64,000 bases of DNA, taken from positions 119,971,503 to 120,035,502 of the forward strand of contig CM041783.1 of assembly GCA_023374045.1 (NCBI GenBank), in the 5' to 3' direction. Origin of the DNA: Limonium bicolor (Eukaryota > Streptophyta > Magnoliopsida > Caryophyllales > Plumbaginaceae). The notes under the pieces were generated by a model. It saw nothing but the letters and a program-made list of their open reading frames with translations, made no database searches and was not told the origin of the DNA. The translations under genes and the position numbers were made by a program. Below, piece by piece: positions 1 through 11,873 of this stretch; position 1 is the stretch's first letter; every line of letters starts with the position of its first letter.

Positions 1-2483
1 TCAAGGAACAAGTGATGTTTAGGTATGATGTGGAAAGGAGATTTAGTTAGTAAGAAAATGATGCTTAAGAGATGATGTTAAGATGAGGAGAAAGTGTTTT
101 GGGATAGTAGTTATAATAGGTGAGAAGCACCATTTAGGAACCTAGTACAAATGTTGAAAGTGTTAAGGAATTTTACAAGGAAATAAGTAAAGGCTTAAGG
201 AGTTAGAAAATGAGTTTCATGGATGTTGTATGTGGATGTAAGGTTACCAAATGATGTTAGAACACATTAAGAGGCCTTAGGAGAAGTTTGGTGAAGATTG
301 GCAAAGTTTTGGTAAGTTTAGAAGGCGACCGACCCAGGGGCCGACCCAGTTTGTGGGTCGGTCGAGCCTCTGTAAAATGTTGGGAAAATGTTCGGTGATG
401 GTCCGACCCAAAAGGGTGGGTCGGACATGGGTCGGTCGGTCAAGTTTCAAAGGTGGAAAAATGTTCGCACATGGACCGACCCAGAATGGTGGGTCGGACG
501 TGGGTCGGACGGACATGTCTGTAAGGAAGTAAAAGGGGTCCTGTAATGGACCGACCCAGCTGTGGGTCGGTCGGTGGGTCGGTCGGACCAAAAACATGGT
601 TTAAGGTTATGAAATGATTTGTGATGATGGGGATTGGTAGGTAATGATGTTATAAGGATGTTAAGGACATGTTAGGGGAGTTTAAATGACACTTAAGTGG
701 GTAAAAAGTTGTATTAAAATGTGAGAGTAAAACAAGTTAAAAATGTTAAGTTATTTAATCAAGTTAACGGGGGAAAGTTATAAGCGTTAGACTTTAAACA
801 AACATATTACCCCAATGTTAATGAAAACATATGTGATGTTAACAGTTGTTCGAGAATTGCTCGAGTTACATAAATGGACGTGATTAAGTGGACTCCGGTG
901 ACAGGTATGGTTTTCTTGCAACCTGTGTCCTATCGGATTACACCGGCTTGTACGCCAATGTGTTTTTCTGTATGTTTGCCACGTTATGATATAAATCATG
1001 AAACGAGTTTACAGTCATATTGTTACTGTATGTTTACGTGCCGATACCGGTAACCTCTAATGCGCTTGAAGGGCTAGTTAACCACTATTAGGTAAACGTA
1101 AGAGAACGGTATCCGGTAGGTAATAACGTTTCCGACCTAAGGAACGTTCTAACCACGGCTATGCGTGAGTTGGATATGTAATGTTTGTGCGTGGTGTTTG
1201 TATGTGAATGTATGACTCTTTTCCCTTGTGTGTCTGACAAGACTTAACTCAATGTTTGTGATTGTTTAATAAAGTTCAAAGATGAACTTAATAAGTGCTA
1301 ACGGGGGGAATGAGGAGTCGGTGTTCCGGCCACGCGTGTGAGTATGGGGGTCGTTGTCATAGCAGGTTCGATCCTCTCTGTATGTATTGGTTGTTTTCCA
1401 ATTTGGTTCCCAACCTACCCTTTAGCTTAACCAAGGCTATTACTGACTCACGTCGGGCCACAGGGGCATACTATTGTTATGTTTGTTTCGGGTGCTTGGG
1501 TTACTATATCCGAGACACCTGTGTTAAGTTAACCGTTCATTTAACGAGACGGTAACGAGTTATGTAACGAGCTTATCATGAGACTGGCAACAATCTCTAG
1601 GCTCACCAGTATGTTGGTGATGTTTGGGTCGGTTCCTAAGAGAACCATTCCCGTTGTGTTATGTTTTGTTGTGATGCAATACTTATTGCGGTGTTATGTT
1701 GTGCACATGGAAAACGTGCAAAGTGTTGTTAAGTGTGTTACGTGGTGTATGTTAATGTTGTAAAATGTGAAGTGCGTGGGTCATGGAAATGATTCCAAGT
1801 TTGTGATAAGAGGCATTCAAGGATAACCCGATTTAAGGGTATGTGTCGTCTATTAAGGAAGTAGCTCCGTTGGAGGAGAAACACTCTAGGGATGATGAAT
1901 ACCATGGGTGATTTATTAAGTAGGATGTATTATCCGATTGTTGAGCCCATTGAGGCGGAATGTTAAATGTTGTGTGTCTATTGTACATGTGATTTAAATA
2001 AAATCTACTGCATGTTAAGACGACAAGTAGTTGTGCGTGGCCCGATAGCATGTGGGCTGCGGGATTACCATACCAGCAAAGGTGCTGAGCCCTAGGGGCC
2101 ACCCCTTTCTCTTCTTTTCTTATTCAGGTACAGAGAGCTGGAAGCCGTCCGAGAGTAAGACGGGGTAGACATTGTACATGGGTATTCATTTAAGTATTAT
2201 ATACAGTAGGTGTAGTAAGACCGATATTGTTGTCGGCACCAGTTTATAAATACTCGGTATAGTTGATAAGGTGTATGTTGTTGTTGATGTTAATGGAAAG
2301 GAATAATAATGTATAGTTGCTCGGGAATTTAGCCCATCAGACGGTACGTACAATGTGTATGTATTAGCCTTGTTAGCCACGTGGGGGCTAACGGCGTGTA
2401 ACACCAACAAGTTAAGTAATGTGATGAGGTTGTTCTTCCGCTGCAGTTGTTGTAAGTATGTAAATGTTGGATGGGGTGTTACA
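1..2483 (+). mobile_element. LARD A, 5' LTR (left part outside window)
   Basis: This is the last 2.48 kb of a long LTR. Its whole length is repeated, with small indels and few substitutions, from about 9,374 to 11,868. It ends in GGGGTGTTACA and is followed five bases later by a tRNA-iMet-type primer site. It holds a hairpin array (326-590), conserved LARD LTR blocks around 880-980 and 2,010-2,160, and no reading frame that is plausible as a protein. The high likeness of the two LTRs implies a fairly recent insertion. Many differences are single-base or short-repeat length changes, so some may be sequencing noise. Confidence 0.88.
326..590 (+). repeat. Hairpin array in LARD A 5' LTR
   Basis: Four successive inverted repeats are built from CCGACCCA and TGGGTCGG. 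The first pairs 326-336 with 354-364 (11 bp, perfect). The second pairs 401-410 with 417-426 (10 bp, perfect). The third (about 473-510) and fourth (about 549-590) are less regular and have extra copies of the right arm. The unit spacing is about 70-75 bases. The same array occurs in the 3' LTR at 9,700-9,962. Confidence 0.85.
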
Positions 2484-2488
2484 AAAAG

Positions 2489-2513
2489 TGGTATCAGAGC
2501 GAAAGTATCGCTC
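2489..2513 (+). other. Primer-binding site and hairpin, LARD A
   Basis: TGGTATCAGAGC (2,489-2,500) is the classic plant LTR primer site, complementary to the 3' end of initiator methionine tRNA. It lies five bases after the LTR end. TCAGAGCGA (2,494-2,502) can pair with the following TCGCTC(GA). The stem is slightly damaged relative to the 9-bp perfect version in LARD B. Confidence 0.85.
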
Positions 2514-5500
2514 GATGACTGAATTACCGAGCTTAGGAAGTACCGAGTTAGGATTTTAGTACTTTGGGTTAAGGGTTGAGTGATAGCGTGAGAGATACGC
2601 TAGTTAGGAACTACCAGTGGCTACTGGAAACCTAAAATATCCATCCCACCCTCCACATTCCCTGTATATAACTTGGGGAAACAACGCCAGGGAGATGGAA
2701 GTCCTCTCTTACTCGGGGATACCCGATCTGGCTGTTATTAAATACCCTTAGGGTACGTGAACCTGTCATACGGTAGATCCCGAAAACTGGAATCCCGGAG
2801 ACGGTCTCCATCTGAATAATGTTAAACGCATTTCATAGCAATGGAATGAAGGATCTGTGTAATGGAGAATAGAATTTCCGGCAACCTGGGTCGACATGAG
2901 AGCGTCGAGAATAACCAGCTTGCAACGCACCAACCGTGCAACAGGCAAGAAGGATTAATGAAAACCCGGGACAAGTGTCTACGGGACCATAGTTGATAAA
3001 TAACACCGACGGTTTACCAACCGACAAAGGAACTACAACGTAGTGGCCCAAAAAGAGACAAGACTCGTAACCACGACAAGTGCGTGGAAGGGCTACAAAG
3101 AGAATACAAAACTAAGTAAAAGGGGTCTCCCAGAATGGAAACACCCCTAGTTGTAGATCGTCATGTGAAGACAGTGAGAAGTCATTAGAAGAGTTATATC
3201 AAGACAGTAAGATCAGTGAGGGGCCAACTAGGCCACAATAACAGTATGGGTAAAAACAATACCACAAACGGTTATGTGTTAGAACCGATAGCCAGTTAGC
3301 ATGCGCACTTGCCATAGCAAGTGCTGCTATAATAGGGCTGTTCGGGAAATTATAAACATACGAAGTACTTGGAAAAGTAGATGAGTTAAATGTGATTGTC
3401 ATAACAGTGGAAGGGCCTGTTAGCCTAACCACTGTATTGTAAGTACACCAGTCAGCAAGAAGCTAGACTTAGTTAGGTAAGAAGATGTTGTGAACCATGA
3501 AAATTTTTCTTTCAACCCAGATTTATTCAAACCCCTTCTTTCAAAACCAGATTTTCTTCAAACCAACACTTCTTTCAACCTTCTTTTAAACCAAAACCAG
3601 TAAAACCAAGGACAGTTGACAAGGATACAACAATGGATAAACCTTCCCTCGATTAAGTCGGGAAGGAAGGAATGAATTTGTCACGGACAATATAAGGGGT
3701 TGACAACGAATACTTCACCTAGGCGGGTGACGGACACTACAAGTGTACAACTGTGTTGTGGGCGACCGCACTCCGATAGGAGCATGTGGGCCTGACAGAC
3801 CTACTTATGGGTAGTGGGTAAGTAGCAATGTATCAGTATGATACCCCATATATGTACGAGTAGAGTCGAAACACGGGGAGTAGTCGACTCCGTCTACGGT
3901 CAGCAGTATAAATCAAACAAAAGCTAGAGATACAAGGAATAGTTTGAGTTAAGGAATTCAGTTAAGTTAGCAAGACTAAAAGGATTAGTGAACTCCTTTC
4001 AAGGAAATGTTAAAGAGTTAGGAAGTGCGATGGCAACAAACTGTTATGTAAAGACATCACATATGTCTTAAGGATCCTTAGGGATAAACATTATAGCTGG
4101 AATGGTGACCCAGCTGTACATGGCAAGCAGATGCCTAATGTGGACACATAATGCAATGAAGGATGATGAAACTCCCAGAATGAGTACCTACCACTATCAG
4201 GAAATGTTGATCTTCACAGAAGGAGATAATAAGTCAAGTAAGAACGCAAGAAGGCGTGCCTTAATGGAATGTACCAATAAGTGTGAGCCAAATGTAAAGG
4301 CATAACTTAACAACACCAGGAGCAATCCTCGAAGGGTGTTCACATCAACAATTGTTGAATGAAATGCATGACAGAAGCACAAGGGTCGAAAACTAACACA
4401 CAGTTCGACAAAGTTGTCAGGAGACGGACTGACAAACCTAAGGGGCAACCCATGAGGAATGAAAGGAAACGTGATGCAACGACCTTGTAATATTGTACAG
4501 AGAAGTCATGTGTGTGGACAGCTTATAATGAGCCCAGCTCAAAGGCAAATAAGGCTTATAATCCCAAAAGCAGGATATCATATAAATTCGATGATGGTAG
4601 AAGTTTAGGTTGTATAAGCGAATAGAGTGGTAAACGAACCACTGCATAAGAATGGGGATACCCTCGACATTGTGACACCGCAGGAGCGGTAGTTATGTGA
4701 ATCAAGTTTAAGAATATTTAAGGATTGACATGTTGTTCTGAAAGAGCAGTTAGCTTAGTAGTAGGTGTATAAAGTGAAGCACCTGGCTGAATAACGCCGG
4801 CTTGTGACTCGAATGATCGATGCTCAAGGAGCATTCAGTGGTCATCCAAATGAGGGATGGACCATAATATGAATAATGTAAATTTATGTGTGGAAGTAAG
4901 GTGACAGTAAATACTATGTGAGCTAGTGTTATACAATAAGTGAGAGCACGGTGCGCAGTAAGCGACCGTTGTATAAGTGTTGTTTAAATAATGGTAAGGC
5001 GGATAAGACCCAGTGATGAGTTAAACCCAATGGAGATGCAAGATAATGATATTAAAAACAGAGTCGGCAGTAAGCCAGTAGCCAGTATTACGAGATCAGA
5101 ATTTCAGTGAAACACAGTGTGAATTCCATAGCGAATCGCATAAGGGATTTGCTGTCAAGAGTTTACGCCTCTGACATCTGTATGATGAGTGTTTTGGTAT
5201 TGCACTTGTGCAGTAATGAACGAATGAGATAGCTAGGAATTGGAAACATGTGATTGTGGACAGATAATTTATAATGGCCGATGCATAGGAAATGCGAGCC
5301 GCACCAATAAAAGAATACTTGTACAAAACCAAATGTGGAGCATGCATTAACAGTAAGTGACTACAGTAGCACTAACTGTCAAATATCGGTATGGAATATA
5401 CCCCAAATTTGGAAATAGCTGAGAGAGCACTACACACTAGGTAGTACTCAATCCCAACCGACAGTAAGTCGGAAGGGAACAAGTCAATCATTGTGAAATA

Positions 5501-5834
5501 CATAGCCGTATACACAGTAAATTATCATGGAAGTGGATGGAAAATTGTGAAACTCACCGAATCCGCTCAGGGTAAGAGATACCACGCGTCGGTTGAGAAA
5601 CCATGGTTACCAAGATGAAGGTGACAATTTGGGATGTACAATACAGTAAGAATAACAAAAGGGAGCAATTAAGCTCTACAGTTATTAGAGTTTCGCAGCA
5701 GAAACTAGTGAACCAGTGATTCAAATGTACAATGTGAATAATGAACGTGAGTGAATGGCTAATTATTAATGCCTAAAAGCCTCACAGGCCAGGACCGAAA
5801 CCGGTTATGAGTTACAACTCCAATGAGAATTCCT

Positions 5835-6246
5835 GGTTTAGGAACTAAACCGCCAATATGGTTGAGATCCTCTAATCAGAATCCGTTGTGTAATAGACCG
5901 CGTAGAAGTTAAAACACTTCACGACGGCAGAGCATTTAAGCAATGTTTAGTGATTGATTACGTGGGCGTAATCCCTTTTAGGGGGGTAGAGCGCAAAACC
6001 ACTTGGTGTATTACCGTACAAGTGTACGTAGTGTATGTGACTCATATTGTGCATAGCACAAAATTATTGTTTGTTTTGATGATTGGTGTGTGTTACGTAA
6101 ACATACACATTCATTCATGGATTAATTGTGGTAATTGCGCACAGATGATGCGAATACCATTGTGATAAGTGTGTGTGTTTGTTAACAGTTGTGTGTGATT
6201 GTACAAGTGTGGGGAGTAGAGAAACTCCCGGGGGAATAAGAGCCCC
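5835..6246 (+). other. Hairpin cluster with internal PPT, LARD A
   Basis: Successive inverted repeats include GGTTTAG/CTAAACC (5,835-5,851), GATTACG/CGTAATC (5,956-5,973) immediately followed by CCTTTTAGGGGGGTAGA (5,974-5,990), a CGTAC/GTACG hairpin, TTGTGC/GCACAA, GGGAGT/ACTCCC (6,212-6,229) and GGGG/CCCC (6,231-6,246). The purine run is almost identical to the real PPT at 7,279-7,295, which lies 1.3 kb further on. The cluster is also present in both LARD B interiors. Confidence 0.7.
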
Positions 6247-7260
6247 GACAGTGTATAAATGTAAAATCAGGTGTGTTGTATTTTGATAAATATGTTATAT
6301 ATATATGTATACCTTATAGTGATGCATGAAAGGGCATGATACCGACATAGAACCTAGTGAGAATAAGATTCCCTAGGCAACAGGATTAAAAGTGAATGGA
6401 GGTAACTGATAGACGGAGTTCTATCCTTTGGAGATGTTGTGATCATGACTAGAATGATTCGAAAGATAGAAAATTGGAAATGAGTGACTTACATGATGCT
6501 TGAAAATGAAGTGGGAGGTGGAACTTGATTTGCATGCGATCAAGGGAAGCCGAACACAAATTGGGGTGAAAGGATAGTTCAACACTGATGCTGATCACAT
6601 CAGGGTTGGATGACTCTTGAAACTCCCTATAAGTGGTCACGAATAACCACGCTAATAAAAGAAGCAAAGAGCTTAAGTTGGACTTGGAGTTGTGTGTGTT
6701 TTCAAAAGGATTTTGAATTGGTATTTATAAAACGTTGATGGATACTTTACGTAATTAACGCCTTCTTACTTAACCTCACAAGGAAATTTTAAACTTATGT
6801 GATTGTTTTGATCTCCCAAGGACACGGGGACGGAAGGTGTCCATCGCGACCGTGTTCTGCGGGATCACAGTGTATATCAAGGATATTTTTGTTTGCTATA
6901 CATGCTCGGACATGTTGTGTGGTATGTGTAATGAATGTTGTTTGACTTGTATTTCCTAAAGTGTATACTATCAAGGCCTATGAGTCTAAATGTGTGGTGT
7001 TACCAGGACCTATGTGTCCAAATGTTGTTATGTTACCCAAGACCAGTGAGTCAAAGGGGTTGTTATGTATGTGTAGGTGTTGTTAAGATACCCGGACCAT
7101 AGAGTCCGAGGTTATCATTTGGATATGTTATGTTATGTGTGGATGTGAATGTGTTGCCCGGACCATTAAGTCCGAGGTTGTGATGTAAAGTGTGTTTGGT
7201 TATGGAAGTTTGTTTCCAAGTGATTCTTGTGTTCTAATCTATGAATGTGTGAAAAGTGTG

Positions 7261-7296
7261 AACTTCGAGGACGAAGTTCTTTTAAGGGGGGTAGAT
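7261..7296 (+). other. Polypurine tract with abutting hairpin, LARD A
   Basis: AACTTCG (7,261-7,267) and CGAAGTT (7,272-7,278) form a 7-bp stem with a 4-base loop. It is followed at once by CTTTTAAGGGGGGTAGA and then the LTR start TGAAATACCCC at 7,297. In plant LTR elements a purine run directly before the 3' LTR primes plus-strand DNA synthesis. Confidence 0.85.
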
Positions 7297-8066
7297 TGAA
7301 ATACCCCAAACCTTGATATGTGGGTTAAATATCAAATTATGGTATGTAAAGGCTAAAAAGTGCCTTAGTAACATCAGTGGACAATTTAAAACATAGTAAA
7401 GTGCAATAAAGCACTAAGACACAGTTTGAGCAAAACATGCTCTAAGCTATGAGTGAACTTGGTTAGGACCCAAAGAGCCTACCAAGACTTAATAACATTT
7501 AATTATGATTTTATAAGGCTAATTAAGTCCTTAGGAAACTTTGGTAGACAATGAAACCAAAAAACACAAGGTAATACCTTAAAGTCAATATGAGCAAAAA
7601 TGTGCTCTAAGCTTGGGATAAATGTGTATAAGACCTAATGGTCATACCTATACTTTATAAATATGTTAATGAACATATTAAATCAATTACCAAAGAAAAC
7701 CAAGCTTGAAAACAAGTTAAACGCAAAATGTGCTTTAAGAAGTCTTAAAGCACGTTTTTGAAAAATTGTCTTGTAAATGAGTTTTGAATGGCTAAATGTC
7801 CATCATTACTCTTTAATTAACATGTGTACTATATAGTATCACATTTGGGTGGCCATATTAGTGGGAAATCAAAAATTTCACTTCTATGTGCCTTGTATTT
7901 GTGAATAGTAATTTTTACAAGCTAGTTTGTAACATGTAATGTTATAAGTAATTAAATTGGTCAACAAAGACCAAAACACCCTCCTAGGCATAATGGTGGC
8001 CGGTTTTTGTAGTGAGGAGTCACCAAGTATGTTAACTTGTTAAGTAAATAAATGTGACTCATAGTT

Positions 8067-8094
8067 ACTATTTGCTTTAAGGCTTAAATATCTT
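8067..8094 (+). promoter_or_regulatory. LARD A LTR promoter core
   Basis: ACTATTTGCTTT is followed by a TATA-like TTAAATATCTT, then a pyrimidine-rich stretch (TCTCATTCTCTCATTTCCC) typical of plant start-site regions. The same two blocks at the same spacing are found in LARD B LTRs and on the minus strand of LARD C (49,845-49,872), although the surrounding DNA has diverged. The promoter role is inferred. Confidence 0.55.
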
Positions 8095-8411
8095 CAAAAA
8101 GTAAGTTCTATCTCATTCTCTCATTTCCCTTCCTTTCTTCATTCACACGGTTGCTCTCTCCCTCCCTTCTTGCTCTCTCTCACGGTTTGGCTAGCACACC
8201 AACACCACCATTGAAACCAATCTTTGAGCTCTTGTTAAATCTAGCTCACTTAACCAAATCAAAAACAACACCACCATTCTCTTAGTTAAGCCAAGCTCTA
8301 CAATCTTGTCTCTTCAAATCTTCAAGAACTCAATTTTGGTGCCATGAAGATTCACCATTGAAGGAGCTTGAGCTCATCTTTTCACATGTTCTTGTTCTCC
8401 TTTGCTTCAAG

Positions 8412-8904
8412 GTAAGGAAACTCAAAGAAAATCCATGTTTCCTCCATGTTTTGTTGTTATCCGAAAATTCACCATTAATGGAGCTCTTATATTGCCTTGT
8501 TCTAGCTTCATTTGAATCTTCCAAGGGCTAGGAGGAGTCCTCTCTTGATACTTGTTCAAGTTCTCTTCCAATTCCAAGGTAAAACAATTACCTTAATGTG
8601 TTAAAACAATATGTGTAACTAGGGTTTACAATGAGATGAAGCATAATGCTTGAATACTCATTATGTTGTTTGTATAATGTTTAGAAGTTACAAACAACCA
8701 AACACCCCACCGGTTTACAAGGAACCAAGAAAGAATTTGTGAGGAAAAAGAGGTAAACAAACTATCTCAATGTAGTTTAAATGCCTTAGGAACATGAGCT
8801 TGATTTGCTTGATAAAATACCTAAGGAGCCAATGGTGAGTGACCTAGCAAAGTGTTCTCAAGGAGACTAGTAAAAGAACATATGTTTTGGTGTATGTATT
8901 GCAG
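8412..8904 (+). other. Predicted intron in LARD A LTR leader
   Basis: The donor CTTCAAG|GTAAGG follows the pyrimidine-rich leader and the acceptor is TGTATGTATTGCAG|GTCAAAGG. LARD B has the same donor and acceptor contexts 187-188 bases apart, and LARD C about 506 bases apart, so the sites persist while the intervening length varies. No transcript data are available. Confidence 0.45.
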
Positions 8905-9699
8905 GTCAAAGGCATTATTTATGTGGGAAATTCAGTGTTTAAGGTTATGCAATTTAAGGGCCTAAGAGCCATGTTATTTAAGGGCCTAAGTGCCAAGCAA
9001 TTTGAGTTATGCACTATATTGTGATGTAGTGCTTAATGTGTGAAGTTTGTGTATAAAAATGTGTTTGACGGATTTTAGGTGTTTTGAATGAATGAAGGTA
9101 AAAACCTAAGTGTTTGGATGTGAGTGTATACAAGAGAAGCTATGGCCAAATTTGGGAAGTGTGTAAGAAGTTCTAAGTGTTGTAAGTGAGTTTTGGTGAA
9201 CTAGGAATGTTAAAGGTGAATGAATTTTACTTGAGAAGAAAACATGTGTAAAGGTGATTTAGAGTGATGCAAGGATTTAGGTGTTATCTTGGAAGTTCTA
9301 GGAATTCAATGTGTGTTTTGAGGATGTATTTAAGTCTTGGAGGAAGTTGTTTAAGGTTTAGGTAATGTTGATATTCAAGGAACAAGTGATGTTTAGGTAT
9401 GATGTGGAAAGGAGATTTAGTTAGTAAGAAAATGATGCTTAAGAGATGATGTTAAGATGAGGAGAAAGTGTTTTGGGATAGTAGTTATAATAGGTGAGAA
9501 GCACCATTTAGGAACCTAGTACAAATGTTGAAAGTGTTAAGGAATTTTACAAGGAAATAAGTAAAGGCTTAAGGAGTTAGAAAATGAGTTTCATGGATGT
9601 TGTATGTGGATGTAAGGTTACCAAATGATGTTAGAACACATTAAGAGGCCTTAGGAGAAGTTTGGTGAAGATTGGCAAAGTTTTGGTAAGTTTAGAAGG

Positions 9700-9962
9700 C
9701 GACCGACCCAGGGGCCGACCCAGTTTGTGGGTCGGTCGAGCCTCTGTAAAATGTTGGGAAAATGTTCGGTGATGGTCCGACCCAAAAGGGTGGGTCGGAC
9801 ATGGGTCGGTCGGTCAAGTTTCAAAGGTGGAAAAATGTTCGCACATGGACCGACCCAGAATGGTGGGTCGGACGTGGGTCGGACGGACATGTCTGTAAGG
9901 AAGTAAAAGGGGTCCTGTAATGGACCGACCAGCTGTGGGTCGGTCGGTGGGTCGGTCGGACC
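9700..9962 (+). repeat. Hairpin array in LARD A 3' LTR
   Basis: This is a copy of the array at 326-590, with a few single-base length differences, for example one C lost in the fourth unit. The stems are built from CCGACCCA and TGGGTCGG. Confidence 0.85.
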
Positions 9963-11386
9963 AAAAATGGTTAAGGTTATGAAATGATTTGTGATGATGG
10001 GGATTGGTAGGTAATGATGTTATAAGGATGTTAAGGACATGTTAGGGGAGTTTAAATGACACTTAAGTGGGTAAAAAGTTGTATTAAAATGTGAGAGTAA
10101 AACAAGTTAAAAATGTTAAGTTATTTAATCAAGTTAACGGGGGAAAGTTATAAGCGTTAGACTTTAAACAAACATATTACCCCAATGTTAATGAAAACAT
10201 ATGTGATGTTAACAGTTGTTCGAGAATTGCTCGAGTTACATAAATGGACGTGATTAAGTGGACTCCGGTGACAGGTATGGTTTTCTTGCAACCTGTGTCC
10301 TATCGGATTACACCGGCTTGTATGCCAATGTGTTTTTCTGTATGTTTGCCACGTTATGATATAAATCATGAAACGAGTTTACAGTCATTATTGTTACTGT
10401 ATGTTTACGTGCCGATACCGGTAACCTCTAATGCGCTTGAAGGGCTAGTTAACCACTATTAGGTAAACGTAAGAGAACGGTATCCGGTAATAACGTTTCC
10501 GACCTAAGGAACGTTCTAACCACGGCTATGCGTGAGTTGGATATGTAATGTTTGTGCGTGGTGTTTGTATGTGAATGTATGACTCTCTTTTCCCTTGTGT
10601 ATGTCTGACAAGACTTAACTCAATGTTTGTGATTGTTTAATAAAGTTCAAAGATGAACTTCTAATAAGTGCTAACGGGGGGAATGAGGAGTCCGGTCTGT
10701 TCCGGCCACGCGTGTGAGTATGGGGGTCGTTGTCATAGCAGGTTCGATCCTCTCTGTATGTATTGGTTGTTTTCCAATTTGGTTCCCAACCTACCCTTTA
10801 GCTTAACCAAGGCTATTACTGACTCACGTCGGGCCACAGGGGCATACTATTGTTATGTTTGTTTCGGTGTGCTTGGGTTACTATATCCGAGACACCTTGT
10901 GTTAAGTTAACCGTTCATTTAACGAGACGGTAACGAGTTATGTAACGAGCTTATCATGAGACTGGCAACAATCTCTAGGCTCACCAGTATGTTGGTGATG
11001 TTTGGGTCGGTTCCTAAGAGAACCATTCCCGTTGTGTTATGTGTTTTGTTGTGATGCAATACTTATTGCGGTGTTATGTTGTGCACATGGAAACGTGCAA
11101 AGTGTTGTTAAGTGTTGTTACGTGGTGTATGTTAATGTTGTAAAATGTGAAGTGCGTGGGTCATGGAAATGATTCCAAGTTTGTGATAAGAGGCATTTAA
11201 GGATAACCCGATTTAAGGGTATGTGTCGTCTATTAAGGAAGTAGCTCCGTTGGAGGAGAAACACTCTAGGGATGATGAATACCATGGGTGATTTATTAAG
11301 AAGGATGTATTATCCGATTGTTGAGCCCATTGAGGCGGAATGTTAAATGTTGTGTGTCTATTGTTACATGTATGATTTAAATAAAA

Positions 11387-11520
11387 TCTACTGCATGTTA
11401 AGACGACAAGTAGTTGTGCGTGGCCCGATAGCATGTGGGCTGCGGGATTACCATACCAGCAAAGGTGCTGAGCCCCTAGGGGCCACCCCTTTCTCTTCTT
11501 TTCTTATTTCAGGTACAGAG
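11387..11520 (+). other. Conserved LTR 3' block with splice-acceptor signal
   Basis: A block from AAGACGACAA through CATACCAGCAAAGGTGCTGA is shared with LARD B (about 26,930-27,005) and LARD C (about 46,560-46,650, minus strand). In A and C it is followed by a long pyrimidine tract ending TTTCAG|GTAC, a good 3' splice site. In B the tract is short but TTTTCAGGTACA is kept. Use as a splice acceptor is inferred. Confidence 0.4.
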
Positions 11521-11868
11521 AGCTGGAAGCCGTCCGAGAGTAAGACGGGGTAGACATTGTACATGGGTATTCATTTAAGTATATATATACAGTAGGTGTA
11601 GTAAGACCGATATTGTTGTCGGCACCAGTTTATAAATACTCGGTATAGTTGATAAGGTGTATATTGTTGTTGATGTTAATGGAAAGGAATAATAATGTAT
11701 AGTTGCTCGGGAATTTAGCCCATCAGACCGGTACAATGTGTATGTATTAGCCTTGTTAGCCACGTGGGTGGCTAACGGCGTGTAACACCAACAAGTTAAG
11801 TAATGTGATGAGGTTGTTCTTCCGCTGCAGTTGTTTGTAAGTATGTAAATGTTGGATGGGGTGTTACA

Positions 11869-11873
11869 ATTAC
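11869..11873 (+). other. Probable target duplication of LARD A
   Basis: ATTAC follows the 3' LTR. The uninterrupted homologous Ogre interior around 20,045 reads TTTTATTACGGTG, so LARD A inserted at this ATTAC. The other copy lies left of the window. Confidence 0.6.

Larger units (their letters stand above)
2484..7296 (+). mobile_element. LARD A noncoding internal domain
   Basis: This 4.8-kb interior lies between two matching LTRs. It starts with a primer site and ends with a polypurine tract, but no frame on either strand reads as gag, protease, reverse transcriptase, RNase H or integrase; all open frames are short and scattered. It is homologous along its length to the interior of LARD B (27,390-32,288), with many shared blocks separated by indels. 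Long LTRs around a conserved noncoding interior are the definition of a large retrotransposon derivative (LARD), a non-autonomous element mobilised by proteins from elsewhere. The PPT style suggests a Ty3/Gypsy helper, but this is inference. Confidence 0.8.
7297..11868 (+). mobile_element. LARD A, 3' LTR (complete, 4.57 kb)
   Basis: The LTR begins TGAAATACCCC and ends GGGGTGTTACA, so it has TG...CA ends, and 9,374-11,868 matches the partial 5' LTR at 1-2,483. It contains a promoter core near 8,067, a pyrimidine-rich leader, a predicted intron, the hairpin array at 9,700-9,962 and a block near the 3' end conserved with LARD B and C. It is followed by ATTAC, the probable target duplication. The open frames in it are shadows of repeats and leader sequence. 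Confidence 0.9.

Noticed and set aside
277..597. 106-residue minus-strand frame with repeated RPT and WVGP motifs
   Set aside because: It is the translation of the LTR hairpin array; the motif repeats follow from the CCGACCCA inverted repeats, and the frame is shortened in the 3' LTR copy.
1348..1374. Possible tRNA gene or SINE because of GGTTCGATCC in the LTR
   Set aside because: There is no A box at the right distance, no cloverleaf and no poly-T end. The motif is only one base-paired arm of a small LTR hairpin.
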